From an uncultured Oscillospiraceae bacterium (GTDB lineage: Bacteria > Bacillota > Clostridia > Oscillospirales > Oscillospiraceae), in contig CALXDY010000093.1 of the NCBI GenBank assembly GCA_944387225.1, forward strand, positions 1 to 50,340: a stretch of 50,340 bases of DNA, given 5' to 3'. Below, in pieces: positions 7,218-16,329 of this stretch. The notes beneath the pieces are model-generated. The model was given only the letters and a program-made list of their open reading frames with translations, had not been told where the DNA came from and did not search any database. Position 1 is the stretch's first letter, and each line of letters begins with the position of its first letter. A program made the translations under genes and the position numbers.

Positions 7218-10200
7218 TTATTTCCGAGCTTTTGACAACAAAGTTACGGCGTTGGCATTGTCCACCCGTACAGCCGCCACGTCATCAGAGGCCTTTGTGC
7301 CTTCGTGCCGCAGGAAAGCGCGCACCTTATAGGCCCCGGGCTGCATGGAGGAAAAATCGTAGGTAAAGCTGGGAGTTGACGTATATTTTGTTCCGTAGAG
7401 CTTCTGGTACTTCCCATACGCCGGGAGGATCACCCAGGCATAGGTATCGCCGGCGCCGCCGCTTTCGTTGATAATGGTGATGCTGCTGCCGTCTTGCCGG
7501 CAGGTGACCTTCATGGGTGGGCGGCCGGAACGACCGCAGAGCTCATCCACTGTCATCATCAGCATGGGGCGCTTCTCCTCCCGCGGGAACGCCTCCCGAA
7601 GCAACGCGAGGGCTCCCTCGTAGTCGCCGCTCTGGCACAGGGCGGTGAAGTCGTCGATCAGCGGATCGCCGCCGGGATAATACGGCGCGAAGGTGTCCAG
7701 GATCTGCGCTGCGGACGCCACACAGGAAAGCCCGTCCTCGGCCCAGGCCAGTTGGGAGAAAAGCTGGCGGGAGACCTCCGCCTGATACCGCTTTTTTATA
7801 AAGGCATCCATCAAGCCGGCCTCCGACAGCCAGGCGGCCTTGGGCTTCTGGAGCAAGAGTATCTTTTGGAAAAATGCAGGATCGATCTTGCCGGTAACTG
7901 AGCCAGTCACCTCGGCATAGTAGATGTGAACGGGTAAATTCAGCAGGCAGATCCGCTTGGCACACTGGAAAAGCTGCCAGGAGAACAGGTCGCCCTGGCC
8001 CACAGCACCGGGCACCTGCTCCAGGTGGTTCTCCCGGATCAGATCCGTGCGGATCACCATGGCCTGGATGCTGGCGGCGAGGAAGTTCGTGTCCGCAAGC
8101 GTAGTTCCGAACCCGTCCTCAAACGTGTCGGTCCCGGCGGCCTGCACCATGGGCGTGTAGGAATCCACCAGGTCCGGATTGATCACGATCCGGTACAGGT
8201 TCCCCACCACAAGATCCCGCTCCTCCGCTTCAGCCAGCCCCAGCAGCCGGGCATAGCCGTCGCTTATGGCCTCATTGTCCGGGTCCAGGAAGGTCAGGTA
8301 CGGCGCAGTGGCCAGCTCCACACCCTTGTTGCGGGGACGGGAGGCCGAGCCGCTGCCGCCCTCCTCAAACCGATACAGCCGGACATTGGGATAGTGCTCC
8401 AGCAGGTCCTCCTCGATCAGCAGGGTCAGGCGGTCCGTGGAGCCATCGTCCACCAGGATGATCTCCATGTCCTGGAAAACGCTGCTCCGCCGCAGGCTGG
8501 CAAAGCATTTTCCATACAGGTGCCGGCCGTTGTTATAGACAGGTACGATAACGCTCAGGCGCCAGTCGCTGCGGGTGCGCTCCGGCTCAACAGGGCGGGC
8601 ATCATAGGAGAGGTGGTCGATGCTGTATCCGTTGGGGAGCTCCGCCGGGCCTTCGGCCAGCCCCAGCAGGAAGGCAGGCTCATAGGCGGAGCGCCAGAAC
8701 AGCGTGCGGTACTTGCTCCCCATGCACTTCACATAGCCGTGCTCGACCCCGGGGTGGAACTCTCCGCCTTCATACCAGGCGTCCTTGGTGATGTAGTCGC
8801 AGGCGGTATACTTGAAGCCGTTTACCAGGTCCTCCAGGTAGAACACGCCGTACTTCGCCTCTGGTGCGAACCACGTCACCATATCGAATCCGGACAGCAG
8901 TTCCTCCGTTGCGTCCGCCGCCGCCATAAGTACCTTTTCTGGATAGCTTTGCAGGTCAAAGCACCGGCGCACACGGTCTGTAAGGGTATCGGCCAGCACC
9001 AACACCCGCCGCACGGGTTGGGCCGTCTGGAGCCCTGCGGGCGACAGCAGCTGGGCGATCCGGTCGAAACAGGTGTACCCCGTCATCACCGAGCGCACAC
9101 CGGCCATCTTCCGCTCATACTGTTCCTCCGGCGTCATGCAGTCCAGGATGGGCGCCACCTCCCCGCTGTCCTGGACCATCTGCACGGTAGGCAGCAGATT
9201 GTTGACGCCAATGCTGAAGTTGGACAGCAGGAGGATGCCGTTGGCCTGCAGCTCCACGGCCCGGTTGGCGAACATGGTCTCACTGCTCTTGGCGGAATTG
9301 ATGTTGACCGCCCAGTCAAACAACTTGTGGATCTTTTGCAGTTCACCGTGGGGCAGCGCGGGGGAGCTGTGCTGGAAATACGGTTCAGGGAAGGCGTATT
9401 TGGGATCGCCGGGATAATTCCGGTCAATGATGTGCAGTCCGTGTGTGCTCTCCAGAATACCGTCAAATATCACGGAGAGCTCTGCACAGCGCTCAGGATA
9501 CTTGAGCATCCACGAACCGGAAAATAGGATGGTATCCTCCTTGTCGGGCCGGTAGCAGCCAATGGGGTTGTGCTCAAGGGGGTTGACCCCGAAGCAGATC
9601 GCGCGGATGTCCTCCCGTGCGCAGTCCGCCTGGTAATAAGGGATACACTCTTTGGCCGAGGTAAAGACATAGTCGCACCGCTTGGCAAACTCCACGAACA
9701 GCTCGTAGTTGCCCGGGTCCTCTTTGGAATAGAAGATGGTCGGGACGTCCTGCTGGCGGCAGGCTTGCAGCAGCTCGAATGCCGCGGCCTGCTTGGGGTC
9801 TGGCAGGCCAAACTGGAGCAAGGTCGGGGACGCCAATCCCCGCCATTCCATATCCAGGCCACGCCATGCGCTGACAAACAGCAGACAGTCCAGGCCCTGC
9901 TCCAGCTCGGACCGCCAGCTGTCCGGGGTCAGGTATACAAAATCCGCGGCGGCCTTGATGGAGTCGTAGAAAAATTCATCGCAGACGATGCCGATCCGCA
10001 GGGGGATCTTTTCATAATACCGGCAGCCATTGCTTTCTTCCATGGATTTGATGCGCTCCAGATAAGGCAGCGCCCACTGCTCCTGTGCCTCGCTCATACC
10101 GCCGGCCTTTTCCGGTTCCGGCGCGGGCGGCGGGACGATCCCATCTGTTTTCGGGCCGTCCAGTGAGGGCGCTGGACGCGGCGACAGCTCCGGAGCGGAA

Positions 10201-10685
10201 TCCTCCGCCGGCAGCACCTCCACCGGCACAGCCTCCCCCGCAGGCAGGCGGTTAAACAGCCATTGGAACAGGAAAAGGATGGCGGACAGAATGTGCCCCC
10301 GTTTTGTCCGGTTTTGGTAGGACCAATAGCTGAGGGTCAGCCGGCCCAGCTTGGAGCTGGCCAGCGCATCATATTTTTTCTCTATGCGGTCCAGACGGTA
10401 CTGGAGCTGGCGGCACCGGCGCTCCGCCGCATCCCGCTGCTGCCGCAGAAGCTTGCTCTCGCTGCTCACCAGGATGGCTGAAGAACTGGCCTGGAGACTC
10501 TGAGACAGCTTTTTTTCCAGGGTCTCATAGTCCGCCTGGAGGTCATGAAGCTGCCCCAGGGTGCTGGCCAAGGCAGTCTGCAGCCGGGTGATTTCGTCAG
10601 CCTGCTCCACCTGGGGGGGCGCCGGCTCCTTGGGGGCGTCAGGTGCGTCAGGGATCAAGGGAGCGCCGTCTGTCAGTTGGCTCAT
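7218..10685 (-). CDS. Large coiled-coil, CgeB-like and GT2 glycosyltransferase fusion
   Basis: The 1155-residue protein has several parts. Residues 30-115 form a coiled coil (ITRLQTALASTLGQLHDL, then RQLQYRLDRIEKKYDAL), then a hydrophobic patch (ILSAILFLFQWLFNRL) and a Pro-rich linker to about 195. Residues 225-600 resemble CgeB-type glycosyltransferases (FVYLTPDSW, IFYSKEDPGNY, LFSGSWMLKYPER, NINSAKSSETMFANRA). A segment with YLEDLVNGFKYTACDY follows near 630. A GT2 domain begins near 702 (LSVIVPVYNNG, LVDDGSTD, FLDPDNE with the DxD-like metal site). A Tyr-rich beta module ends the protein near 1065-1145. Its ATG overlaps the stop of the ABC ATPase gene by four bases, implying coupled translation. 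It probably builds or extends the exported glycan at the membrane; the acceptor is unknown. Confidence 0.8.
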   Translation of the reverse strand: MSQLTDGAPLIPDAPDAPKEPAPPQVEQADEITRLQTALASTLGQLHDLQADYETLEKKLSQSLQASSSAILVSSESKLLRQQRDAAERRCRQLQYRLDRIEKKYDALASSKLGRLTLSYWSYQNRTKRGHILSAILFLFQWLFNRLPAGEAVPVEVLPAEDSAPELSPRPAPSLDGPKTDGIVPPPAPEPEKAGGMSEAQEQWALPYLERIKSMEESNGCRYYEKIPLRIGIVCDEFFYDSIKAAADFVYLTPDSWRSELEQGLDCLLFVSAWRGLDMEWRGLASPTLLQFGLPDPKQAAAFELLQACRQQDVPTIFYSKEDPGNYELFVEFAKRCDYVFTSAKECIPYYQADCAREDIRAICFGVNPLEHNPIGCYRPDKEDTILFSGSWMLKYPERCAELSVIFDGILESTHGLHIIDRNYPGDPKYAFPEPYFQHSSPALPHGELQKIHKLFDWAVNINSAKSSETMFANRAVELQANGILLLSNFSIGVNNLLPTVQMVQDSGEVAPILDCMTPEEQYERKMAGVRSVMTGYTCFDRIAQLLSPAGLQTAQPVRRVLVLADTLTDRVRRCFDLQSYPEKVLMAAADATEELLSGFDMVTWFAPEAKYGVFYLEDLVNGFKYTACDYITKDAWYEGGEFHPGVEHGYVKCMGSKYRTLFWRSAYEPAFLLGLAEGPAELPNGYSIDHLSYDARPVEPERTRSDWRLSVIVPVYNNGRHLYGKCFASLRRSSVFQDMEIILVDDGSTDRLTLLIEEDLLEHYPNVRLYRFEEGGSGSASRPRNKGVELATAPYLTFLDPDNEAISDGYARLLGLAEAEERDLVVGNLYRIVINPDLVDSYTPMVQAAGTDTFEDGFGTTLADTNFLAASIQAMVIRTDLIRENHLEQVPGAVGQGDLFSWQLFQCAKRICLLNLPVHIYYAEVTGSVTGKIDPAFFQKILLLQKPKAAWLSEAGLMDAFIKKRYQAEVSRQLFSQLAWAEDGLSCVASAAQILDTFAPYYPGGDPLIDDFTALCQSGDYEGALALLREAFPREEKRPMLMMTVDELCGRSGRPPMKVTCRQDGSSITIINESGGAGDTYAWVILPAYGKYQKLYGTKYTSTPSFTYDFSSMQPGAYKVRAFLRHEGTKASDDVAAVRVDNANAVTLLSKARK

Positions 10686-11482
10686 GTGGTTCCCTCCAGT
10701 TGTTTCTCTCGGATCTGTTTTTTATAGGCCTTCTGTTCCGCGGCCGGAAGCTGATTGAACCAGCGGATAAATTCGGAGTACTCGTTCACCACGTCGTCGC
10801 ACTCACCAATGGCCACTGTGCGTCCGCCCTCCAGCCATATGGCCCGGTCGCAGAAGTCCCGGATCTGGGACATGGAGTGACTGACAAACACGATGGTTTT
10901 GCTCCGCTCCCGAAAGGACTGCATCCTAACTAGGCATTTTTGGGTGAACGTGGGGTCGCCCACGGAGAGCGCCTCGTCGATGACCAGAACGTCCGGGTCG
11001 ATGTTGATAGAAATCGCAAATCCCAGCTTGGAGCGCATCCCGCTGGAGTAGGTCTTTACCGGCTGGTCGATCACGTCTCCCAGCTCAGAAAACTCGATGA
11101 TCTCCGGCATCAGCTCCTGAATCTGGGGTTTGTCCAGACCCAGCAGCAGACATTTTTGGATGATGTTTTCCCGGCCCGTCAACAGCAGGTTGAGCCCGGC
11201 CGATACGGCCGTCATGGAGACCTGCCCTTCTATGTGCAGCGTGCCGGAAGTAGGCGCCGACGCGCCCGCAATCATATTGGACAGGGTGGACTTCCCACTC
11301 CCGTTCAAGCCGATCAGTCCGATGGACCGGCCCCGCTCCAGAGAAAAGGAAATATTCTGTATCGCGTAAAACTTCGCGCCAAACTGAACAGGGAGGAAGA
11401 AATTCAGGTACTTCTCCCAAGGCCGGCTGAAGATCCGATAGGTTTTCGTCAATTCCTCTGCGAAAATAGCTGGTGTTTCCAT
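10682..11482 (-). CDS. ABC transporter ATP-binding protein for polysaccharide/teichoic acid export
   Basis: This is a 266-residue ATPase of the TagH/KpsT/Wzt class. Walker A is GLNGSGKST, the signature is TYSSGMRSKLGFA, Walker B is VLVIDEALSVGD, and the switch His lies in FVSHSM. The N-terminal sequence KTYRIFSRPWEKYL is typical of polysaccharide exporters. It lacks the C-terminal sugar-binding domain of long Wzt proteins, so it is closer to KpsT or the short TagH form. It pairs with the permease at 11492-12310, nine bases upstream. A ribosome site AAGGTGA precedes the ATG. Confidence 0.92.
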   Translation of the reverse strand: METPAIFAEELTKTYRIFSRPWEKYLNFFLPVQFGAKFYAIQNISFSLERGRSIGLIGLNGSGKSTLSNMIAGASAPTSGTLHIEGQVSMTAVSAGLNLLLTGRENIIQKCLLLGLDKPQIQELMPEIIEFSELGDVIDQPVKTYSSGMRSKLGFAISINIDPDVLVIDEALSVGDPTFTQKCLVRMQSFRERSKTIVFVSHSMSQIRDFCDRAIWLEGGRTVAIGECDDVVNEYSEFIRWFNQLPAAEQKAYKKQIREKQLEGTT

Positions 11483-11491
11483 AGCTTCACC

Positions 11492-12310
11492 TTACAGATA
11501 GTCCAATAGATTTTTCCGTACCTTGCCCTGAAAGCTGCCGCCTATGAGATACAGCACCACAACGATCCCCCAGAAAACCAGCGTCTCCCTATTGTCCAGC
11601 GGGAGGACGCGGTCATAGAGGAGACAACTGCGAAAGCCTCTGACAATGTAAGCAAATGGGTTGCACATAACAAATACTTGAAAGAAATAGGGCAGGGAAT
11701 CCCCGGGCTGCCAGAAAACCGGCGTCAGGAAAAACATCATTCGCATCACAGCCTGGAGCAACTTTTGAAAGTCCCGGGCCAGCATGACCACCGCCGATGT
11801 GATCAGGCTACACACCGACAGGAACATCAGCCCGCAGAACAGATAATAGAACAGTCCCAGGGCCGCAAGAGTCGGCACACAGCCGTTGGCAAAATAGATG
11901 ACCAGCAGCAGAGCGACGGTCCAACCGTTGTCCATGGTATGCGCAAATACAGTGCTCAGGGGGATCAGGCAGGTTGGGACGTTGGATCGGGTGAGCATGG
12001 ACGCCTTGCTGTAAATGGAGCCGGCCGCCCGGTTGATGTTTCCATTGAGCCAGATCCAGGGTGTCACACCGCAGGTCAGCCAGACCACAAAGGGGATCCC
12101 GTCCACCGGCTTGCCGCTGCGCAGGCCAATACCGAACACGAGCCAGTACGCGCCGATCTGGATGAGGGGAGACAGCAGCTTCCAGATCTCTCCCAAGAAA
12201 AAACCTTTCGTCCCAATGATATACTCAAATCGTGCCAGAGCCCCGATCCGCCTGATATTGGTCACAATGTCCTTCGTCATCTGACAAAGGGACTGAATAT
12301 ACTGCCTCAT
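11492..12310 (-). CDS. ABC-2 type polysaccharide export permease
   Basis: The protein (272 residues) has about six membrane segments, for example IQIGAYWLVFGIGL and LFYYLFCGLMFLSVCSLI, and the ABC-2 features of TagG/KpsM/Wzm (MFFLTPVFWQPG, NPFAYIVRGFR). The start is the ATG at 12310 because AGGAG stands eight bases before it; a longer frame to 12427 would run into the upstream gene. With the ATPase downstream it forms a complete exporter that would carry a lipid-linked glycan across the membrane. This implies polymer synthesis on the cytoplasmic side rather than a Wzx/Wzy route, and no wzx or wzy is seen. Confidence 0.9.
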   Translation of the reverse strand: MRQYIQSLCQMTKDIVTNIRRIGALARFEYIIGTKGFFLGEIWKLLSPLIQIGAYWLVFGIGLRSGKPVDGIPFVVWLTCGVTPWIWLNGNINRAAGSIYSKASMLTRSNVPTCLIPLSTVFAHTMDNGWTVALLLVIYFANGCVPTLAALGLFYYLFCGLMFLSVCSLITSAVVMLARDFQKLLQAVMRMMFFLTPVFWQPGDSLPYFFQVFVMCNPFAYIVRGFRSCLLYDRVLPLDNRETLVFWGIVVVLYLIGGSFQGKVRKNLLDYL

Positions 12311-12321
12311 ATTTAAAACTC

Positions 12322-13902
12322 CTAAACTGGTCTGCTTCCTATAGCATAATTGGCGCTGTCTGACATGTAGCCGTTTGGCATGGATCTGCCTGCTATTTCC
12401 GACCCACTTCCAGACCACGGACAGCACTCCCGCAGAAACAGCGTCCCATAGGGGTCTGTGATTTGGTCTGTATAGCGATGGCCGACCAGGCCCATGGCTG
12501 GGTCCGGCTTGGTGACGTAGTCGCAGGCGGTGTACTTGAAGCCGTTCACCATGTCCTCCAGATAAGCCGGGCCATATGACCGCCCATCGCTCCAGAGCGC
12601 CACCATCCCGCAGCGGTCCAGCTGGGCCCCGGCGGTTTCAGGCTCGAGCCAGAGCGTATGGGGATAGGTCTGCGCCTCAAACATGGCTCGCAGACGCCCA
12701 AGATCCGGCGCATCCTTTCCGGGCAGTACCCCCACCACAGGGTCACGGGTGCAGTCCGCCTCCAGACCCACGGAGCGCAGCATCCGCTCCATCCGCTCAT
12801 AGACGGTGCCCACCCGGAAAGCCTGGCGGATCCCTGCCAAACGCCGCTGCTCCAGCTCAGGCAGCGGCGTGTGCAATGCCTCCAGCAGACTGGTATAGCT
12901 GTCAATGACATAGACCTGCGGGAAGATCTGCTCCATGCCCGCGCTCTCATTGGAGAGCACCAGAGCGCCGCAGGCCAGGGCGTCATAGACCCGGAGCGAA
13001 AACATATCCAGGCTCTCGGTGGCGGAGTTCAAATTCAAAACCCATTTGTACAGCTTATAAAGGGAGGAAATCTCCGCATAGGTGAAATCAGGAAGCACAG
13101 CGGGCAGATACCGCAGCGGGTAGCGATATTGGATGCGATATCTGGAATAATTCCGGTCCGCGATCTCCAGGCAGAGACCCGCTCTTCGGGTCCAGCGAAA
13201 CAGGTCCCGCTGGCTCTCCACCCGCTTCGGATATTTCTTCGTCCAGGAACCGGCAAAAAACGCCCCGTTCCCCTGCTCCGACAGCGGGCGTATCCCTATG
13301 GGGTTGTGCAGATGGGGAGAGATGGCAAACTGCATGGTTGCCACAGGTACACCCGGGTAAAGGGCGCGGTAATCTTCCACGCACTCCCGGGCGGAGGTAT
13401 AGACCTGATCCGCCAGCCCCGCGTACCGCTGGAACCAGCGGAAATTGCCCGGGTCCTCTTTGGAGTAGAAGATCACCGGCACGCCGCGCCGCCGCGTCTG
13501 CGCCATCAGGTCCCGCAGCCTTTCCGCGGCCGGGGAGGTGGGCAAGCTGGCCCCCGTCCACTCCCCGCCCAGTCCATGCCACACCGAGGCCACGATCACA
13601 CAATCTAAGCTGGGCAACTGGTCCAGCCAGTTGTCCGGCGTCAGATACACCAGGTCACAGGTACAGGCATAATTCTGAAACAAAAATGGGTCGGCTATCA
13701 TGCCCACGCGAAAGGGCAGCGCCGTATAGAACCGGCTTCCGTTGCTGCGTGGCAGCGCCGCGGCCTGGGAGAGCAGCGTCTCTTTCCGGCACGGCCGGGT
13801 CAGCAACCGATATTCCACACGGAGCAGCCCCCGTTCCAGGCTGACCGCGCCATTCCGCATACCCCCGTACAGAGGAGTGCCTTTAAACCACTCCGGTACC
13901 AT
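12322..13902 (-). CDS. CgeB-like glycosyltransferase (paralogue of the fusion protein's core)
   Basis: This protein of about 526 residues aligns by eye along its length with residues 225-690 of the fusion at 7218-10685. Shared blocks are LVYLTPDNW, VIFYSKEDPGNF, FFAGSWTKKYPKR, LNLNSATESLDMF, then YLEDMVNGFKYTACDY and MPNGY. It stops just where the GT2 domain begins in the fusion. CgeB family proteins are glycosyltransferases known from Bacillus spore-surface maturation. The start is placed at the ATG at 13902, preceded by AAGGAGGAG, and overlaps the end of the upstream gene by 20 bp. Nucleotide-sugar donor is unknown. Confidence 0.75.
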   Translation of the reverse strand: MVPEWFKGTPLYGGMRNGAVSLERGLLRVEYRLLTRPCRKETLLSQAAALPRSNGSRFYTALPFRVGMIADPFLFQNYACTCDLVYLTPDNWLDQLPSLDCVIVASVWHGLGGEWTGASLPTSPAAERLRDLMAQTRRRGVPVIFYSKEDPGNFRWFQRYAGLADQVYTSARECVEDYRALYPGVPVATMQFAISPHLHNPIGIRPLSEQGNGAFFAGSWTKKYPKRVESQRDLFRWTRRAGLCLEIADRNYSRYRIQYRYPLRYLPAVLPDFTYAEISSLYKLYKWVLNLNSATESLDMFSLRVYDALACGALVLSNESAGMEQIFPQVYVIDSYTSLLEALHTPLPELEQRRLAGIRQAFRVGTVYERMERMLRSVGLEADCTRDPVVGVLPGKDAPDLGRLRAMFEAQTYPHTLWLEPETAGAQLDRCGMVALWSDGRSYGPAYLEDMVNGFKYTACDYVTKPDPAMGLVGHRYTDQITDPYGTLFLRECCPWSGSGSEIAGRSMPNGYMSDSANYAIGSRPV

Positions 13903-15028
13903 ACAAGGTTCGCTCCTCCTTCCGCGTTGCGCTCCGGCACGCCTCCAGAGCCGCCAAAAATTGCCCCTGCGCGGAATGGAGCGCCTGGATCTGCGCGATA
14001 TCACCTCGGGCATATACCAGCCCAGGTTCTCCCGCCTGCCAGACCTCCAGGCAGTCCCGCAGCGTGGAAAACACAGGGGTCTCGTTGCTGAGGATGGTAG
14101 AGCCGCTTGCCGCCAACTGCAACAGCCGCCGGGAACACATCGTCGCCGAACTCCCTACGGTGTTGACGTTGATGCCATACTCATACCGGCGGAACAGCTC
14201 CGGCGTGTCCGCATATGCAACAGGGGGGCGGAGATAGTTTTGGTACCTTTCCGGAAATTGAAACCGCTTTTGCCGTGCGCCAAATTTCCGGTCGTAAATG
14301 TCCAGGTGCAGCCCCAGGGAGAGGCTGAAGTCCAGCAGCCGCTCCAGCGCCGCGCACCGCTCAGGCTGATCGCCAAACCAGCTGCCGGCAAATACCGCCG
14401 TTCCGGGCTCCGGCGTTCGCTCCGTGGGATAAAAGCGGGCCGTATCCACCCCGAAGGGCAGTAAACCTACCCGGGGATGTCCCAATGCCCGGTATCGCTC
14501 CACACACTCCTCGGCTGTGGTAAAAATGAAATCAAAAGCCAGGGCGGTGGATGTAAAGTCATAGACCGGATGCTGAAAGAAGGTGGGGTCCTCCTTCCCC
14601 CAGAATACCGTGGGGATCCCGCGGTCCCGGCAGTGGGACAGAATGTCCAGCAAGACCCCCCGGTTATCGAACAGGAGCCGGCGGTCGCGGTATACCCGGC
14701 CGCGCCAGGCCCCCTCGTATCCCTTGATGCCGGTCCAGGCCGCTTCGCAGAACAAGAAGTCGGGCTCAAAGCTCTCCAGCTGCTCCCGCCACAGCCGGGG
14801 ATGCAGAAAGATCCCGTTGCAACAGCCATGCACGTCCTGCCAGGTCATGTCATCGCACAAAAAGGCGACTTTAGGCGATACTGCACTGGGGGACGGCCCT
14901 CCCCACAGTGCGGTATCGGAATTCATATGTTCTGCAGAGGTCCCCAGGAAGCCCGCCTCTCCCGCTTTCAAATATAGATAATGCAGGGTGCTGCTTGCCG
15001 CACCAGACAGCCGCTTTTTAATTGCCAC
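13883..15028 (-). CDS. CgeB-like glycosyltransferase, third paralogue
   Basis: This is a more diverged member of the same family, about 381 residues from a GTG at 15028. Its blocks include VFWGKEDPTFF (compare IFYSKEDPGNF), FIFTTAEECVERY, VFAGSWFGDQPER, LDIYDRKFG and INVNTVGSSATMCSRR. It lacks the extra C-terminal part with the FKYTACDY block. The start is uncertain: GTG at 15028 follows directly on the wecC-type stop, ATG at 14926 lies further in, and neither has a strong ribosome site. A longer frame to 15130 would overlap the upstream gene by about 100 bp and is less likely. Confidence 0.7.
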   Translation of the reverse strand: MAIKKRLSGAASSTLHYLYLKAGEAGFLGTSAEHMNSDTALWGGPSPSAVSPKVAFLCDDMTWQDVHGCCNGIFLHPRLWREQLESFEPDFLFCEAAWTGIKGYEGAWRGRVYRDRRLLFDNRGVLLDILSHCRDRGIPTVFWGKEDPTFFQHPVYDFTSTALAFDFIFTTAEECVERYRALGHPRVGLLPFGVDTARFYPTERTPEPGTAVFAGSWFGDQPERCAALERLLDFSLSLGLHLDIYDRKFGARQKRFQFPERYQNYLRPPVAYADTPELFRRYEYGINVNTVGSSATMCSRRLLQLAASGSTILSNETPVFSTLRDCLEVWQAGEPGLVYARGDIAQIQALHSAQGQFLAALEACRSATRKEERTLYGTGVV

Positions 15029-15032
15029 GGCA

Positions 15033-16280
15033 TTACAAGTGCATGATTTGACAGCTCTCAGGCCAAGTGATCCCGCAGTTTCTGGTATCAAAAATGATCT
15101 TGTTCTTGACTTGAGACGCACATTCATCAAGGTGATGATGGTGGACCATCACCACCATCAGATCAATGTCTTTCAAAAATACCTCAAAATCACGGTACTG
15201 GTTGTCCACTACCTGGGTATGGACCATGGGATCATAGCATTTCGGCGTGCCCGCCAGATGCTCTTTCATGGCCTCCACTAGCTGCAGCGTGGGACTCTCC
15301 CGCACGTCGTCCACGTTCTCTTTATAGGTCAGTCCATAGAAACCCACCCGTTTAAAATCGAAGAGCCCCTGTTCTTTCATAATATGGGAAACCCGTTCCA
15401 GAACAAAATCCGGCATGCTGTCGTTGATTACCCGGGCCTGACGAATCAGATGAGCCAGCTCTGGATAGTCCCCCACCAGGAACCAAGGGTCTACGGAAAT
15501 ACAGTGGCCGCCCACACCGGGACCAGGAGACAGGATATTTACCCGGGGATGCTTGTTGGCAATACGGATGATTTCATGGACGTCCATACCGTCGCTGCGG
15601 CAGATCTTCAACAGCTCGTTAGCAAAGGCAATGTTGATATCCCGGTATGTATTCTCAACGACTTTGGTCATTTCCGCCGTGCGGATGTCGGTGACCTCAA
15701 TGTCTCCCTGGCAGAAGGAGGCATACACCGCCTTCACCCGTTCCCCCACTTCCCGGCTGTCCGCGCCGATGGTGCGGGAGTTGTGCAGCAGCTCATAGAC
15801 CATATTGCCGGGAATGATCCGCTCCGGCGCATGGACCAGATGCACGTCCTCGCCCACCTTCAGTCCGTGCTCCGCCACTAGGGGCCGCACAAACCGGTCT
15901 ATAGTACCCGGGGAAATGGTAGACTCCACCACCACGACGGCGCCCTTGCGGCACACGTCCAGCACCTGCCGCACCGCTGAGACGACATAGTGGGGGTCGA
16001 TGCGCTTGCTCACCTTATCATAAGGTGTGGGGACTGAGACGATATAAATATCAGCCTCGTGAGAGTAGACACTCGAAAACTGAATCCCACCCTGCAGGGC
16101 CTGAGCGAACAGTTCCTCCAGGCCATCCTCCTGGAAAGTAAGATGACCGGCCTGAAGGCTTTCCACCAGGGCCTGATTGTAGTCCGTTCCGATGACAGAC
16201 ACCCCATGGGAGGCCATCATCATCGCAGTAGGAAGGCCGATATAGCCAAGTCCAATTACATTTACCAAATCTTTTCTCAT
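15033..16280 (-). CDS. wecC: UDP-N-acetyl-D-mannosamine dehydrogenase-type nucleotide-sugar dehydrogenase
   Basis: This NAD-dependent enzyme oxidises C6 of a UDP-sugar to the uronic acid; pairing with wecB in the same operon points to UDP-ManNAc as substrate. It has 415 residues, normal for WecC. Motifs: Rossmann loop VIGLGYIGLPTAM near residue 10, VVVESTISPGTI, VVENTYRDINIAFANEL, and the catalytic Cys in GVGGHCISVDPWFL. The ATG at 16280 (MRKDLVNVIG) is chosen for family length and an upstream GAGAGAT; in-frame ATGs at 16289 and 16298 are alternatives. Other members of the UDP-sugar dehydrogenase family cannot be fully excluded from motifs alone. Confidence 0.9.
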   Translation of the reverse strand: MRKDLVNVIGLGYIGLPTAMMMASHGVSVIGTDYNQALVESLQAGHLTFQEDGLEELFAQALQGGIQFSSVYSHEADIYIVSVPTPYDKVSKRIDPHYVVSAVRQVLDVCRKGAVVVVESTISPGTIDRFVRPLVAEHGLKVGEDVHLVHAPERIIPGNMVYELLHNSRTIGADSREVGERVKAVYASFCQGDIEVTDIRTAEMTKVVENTYRDINIAFANELLKICRSDGMDVHEIIRIANKHPRVNILSPGPGVGGHCISVDPWFLVGDYPELAHLIRQARVINDSMPDFVLERVSHIMKEQGLFDFKRVGFYGLTYKENVDDVRESPTLQLVEAMKEHLAGTPKCYDPMVHTQVVDNQYRDFEVFLKDIDLMVVMVHHHHLDECASQVKNKIIFDTRNCGITWPESCQIMHL

Positions 16281-16329
16281 CTTTTCCATCTCTCTCATCT
16301 TTTTTATTTCATCCCGCAGGATATGGACG

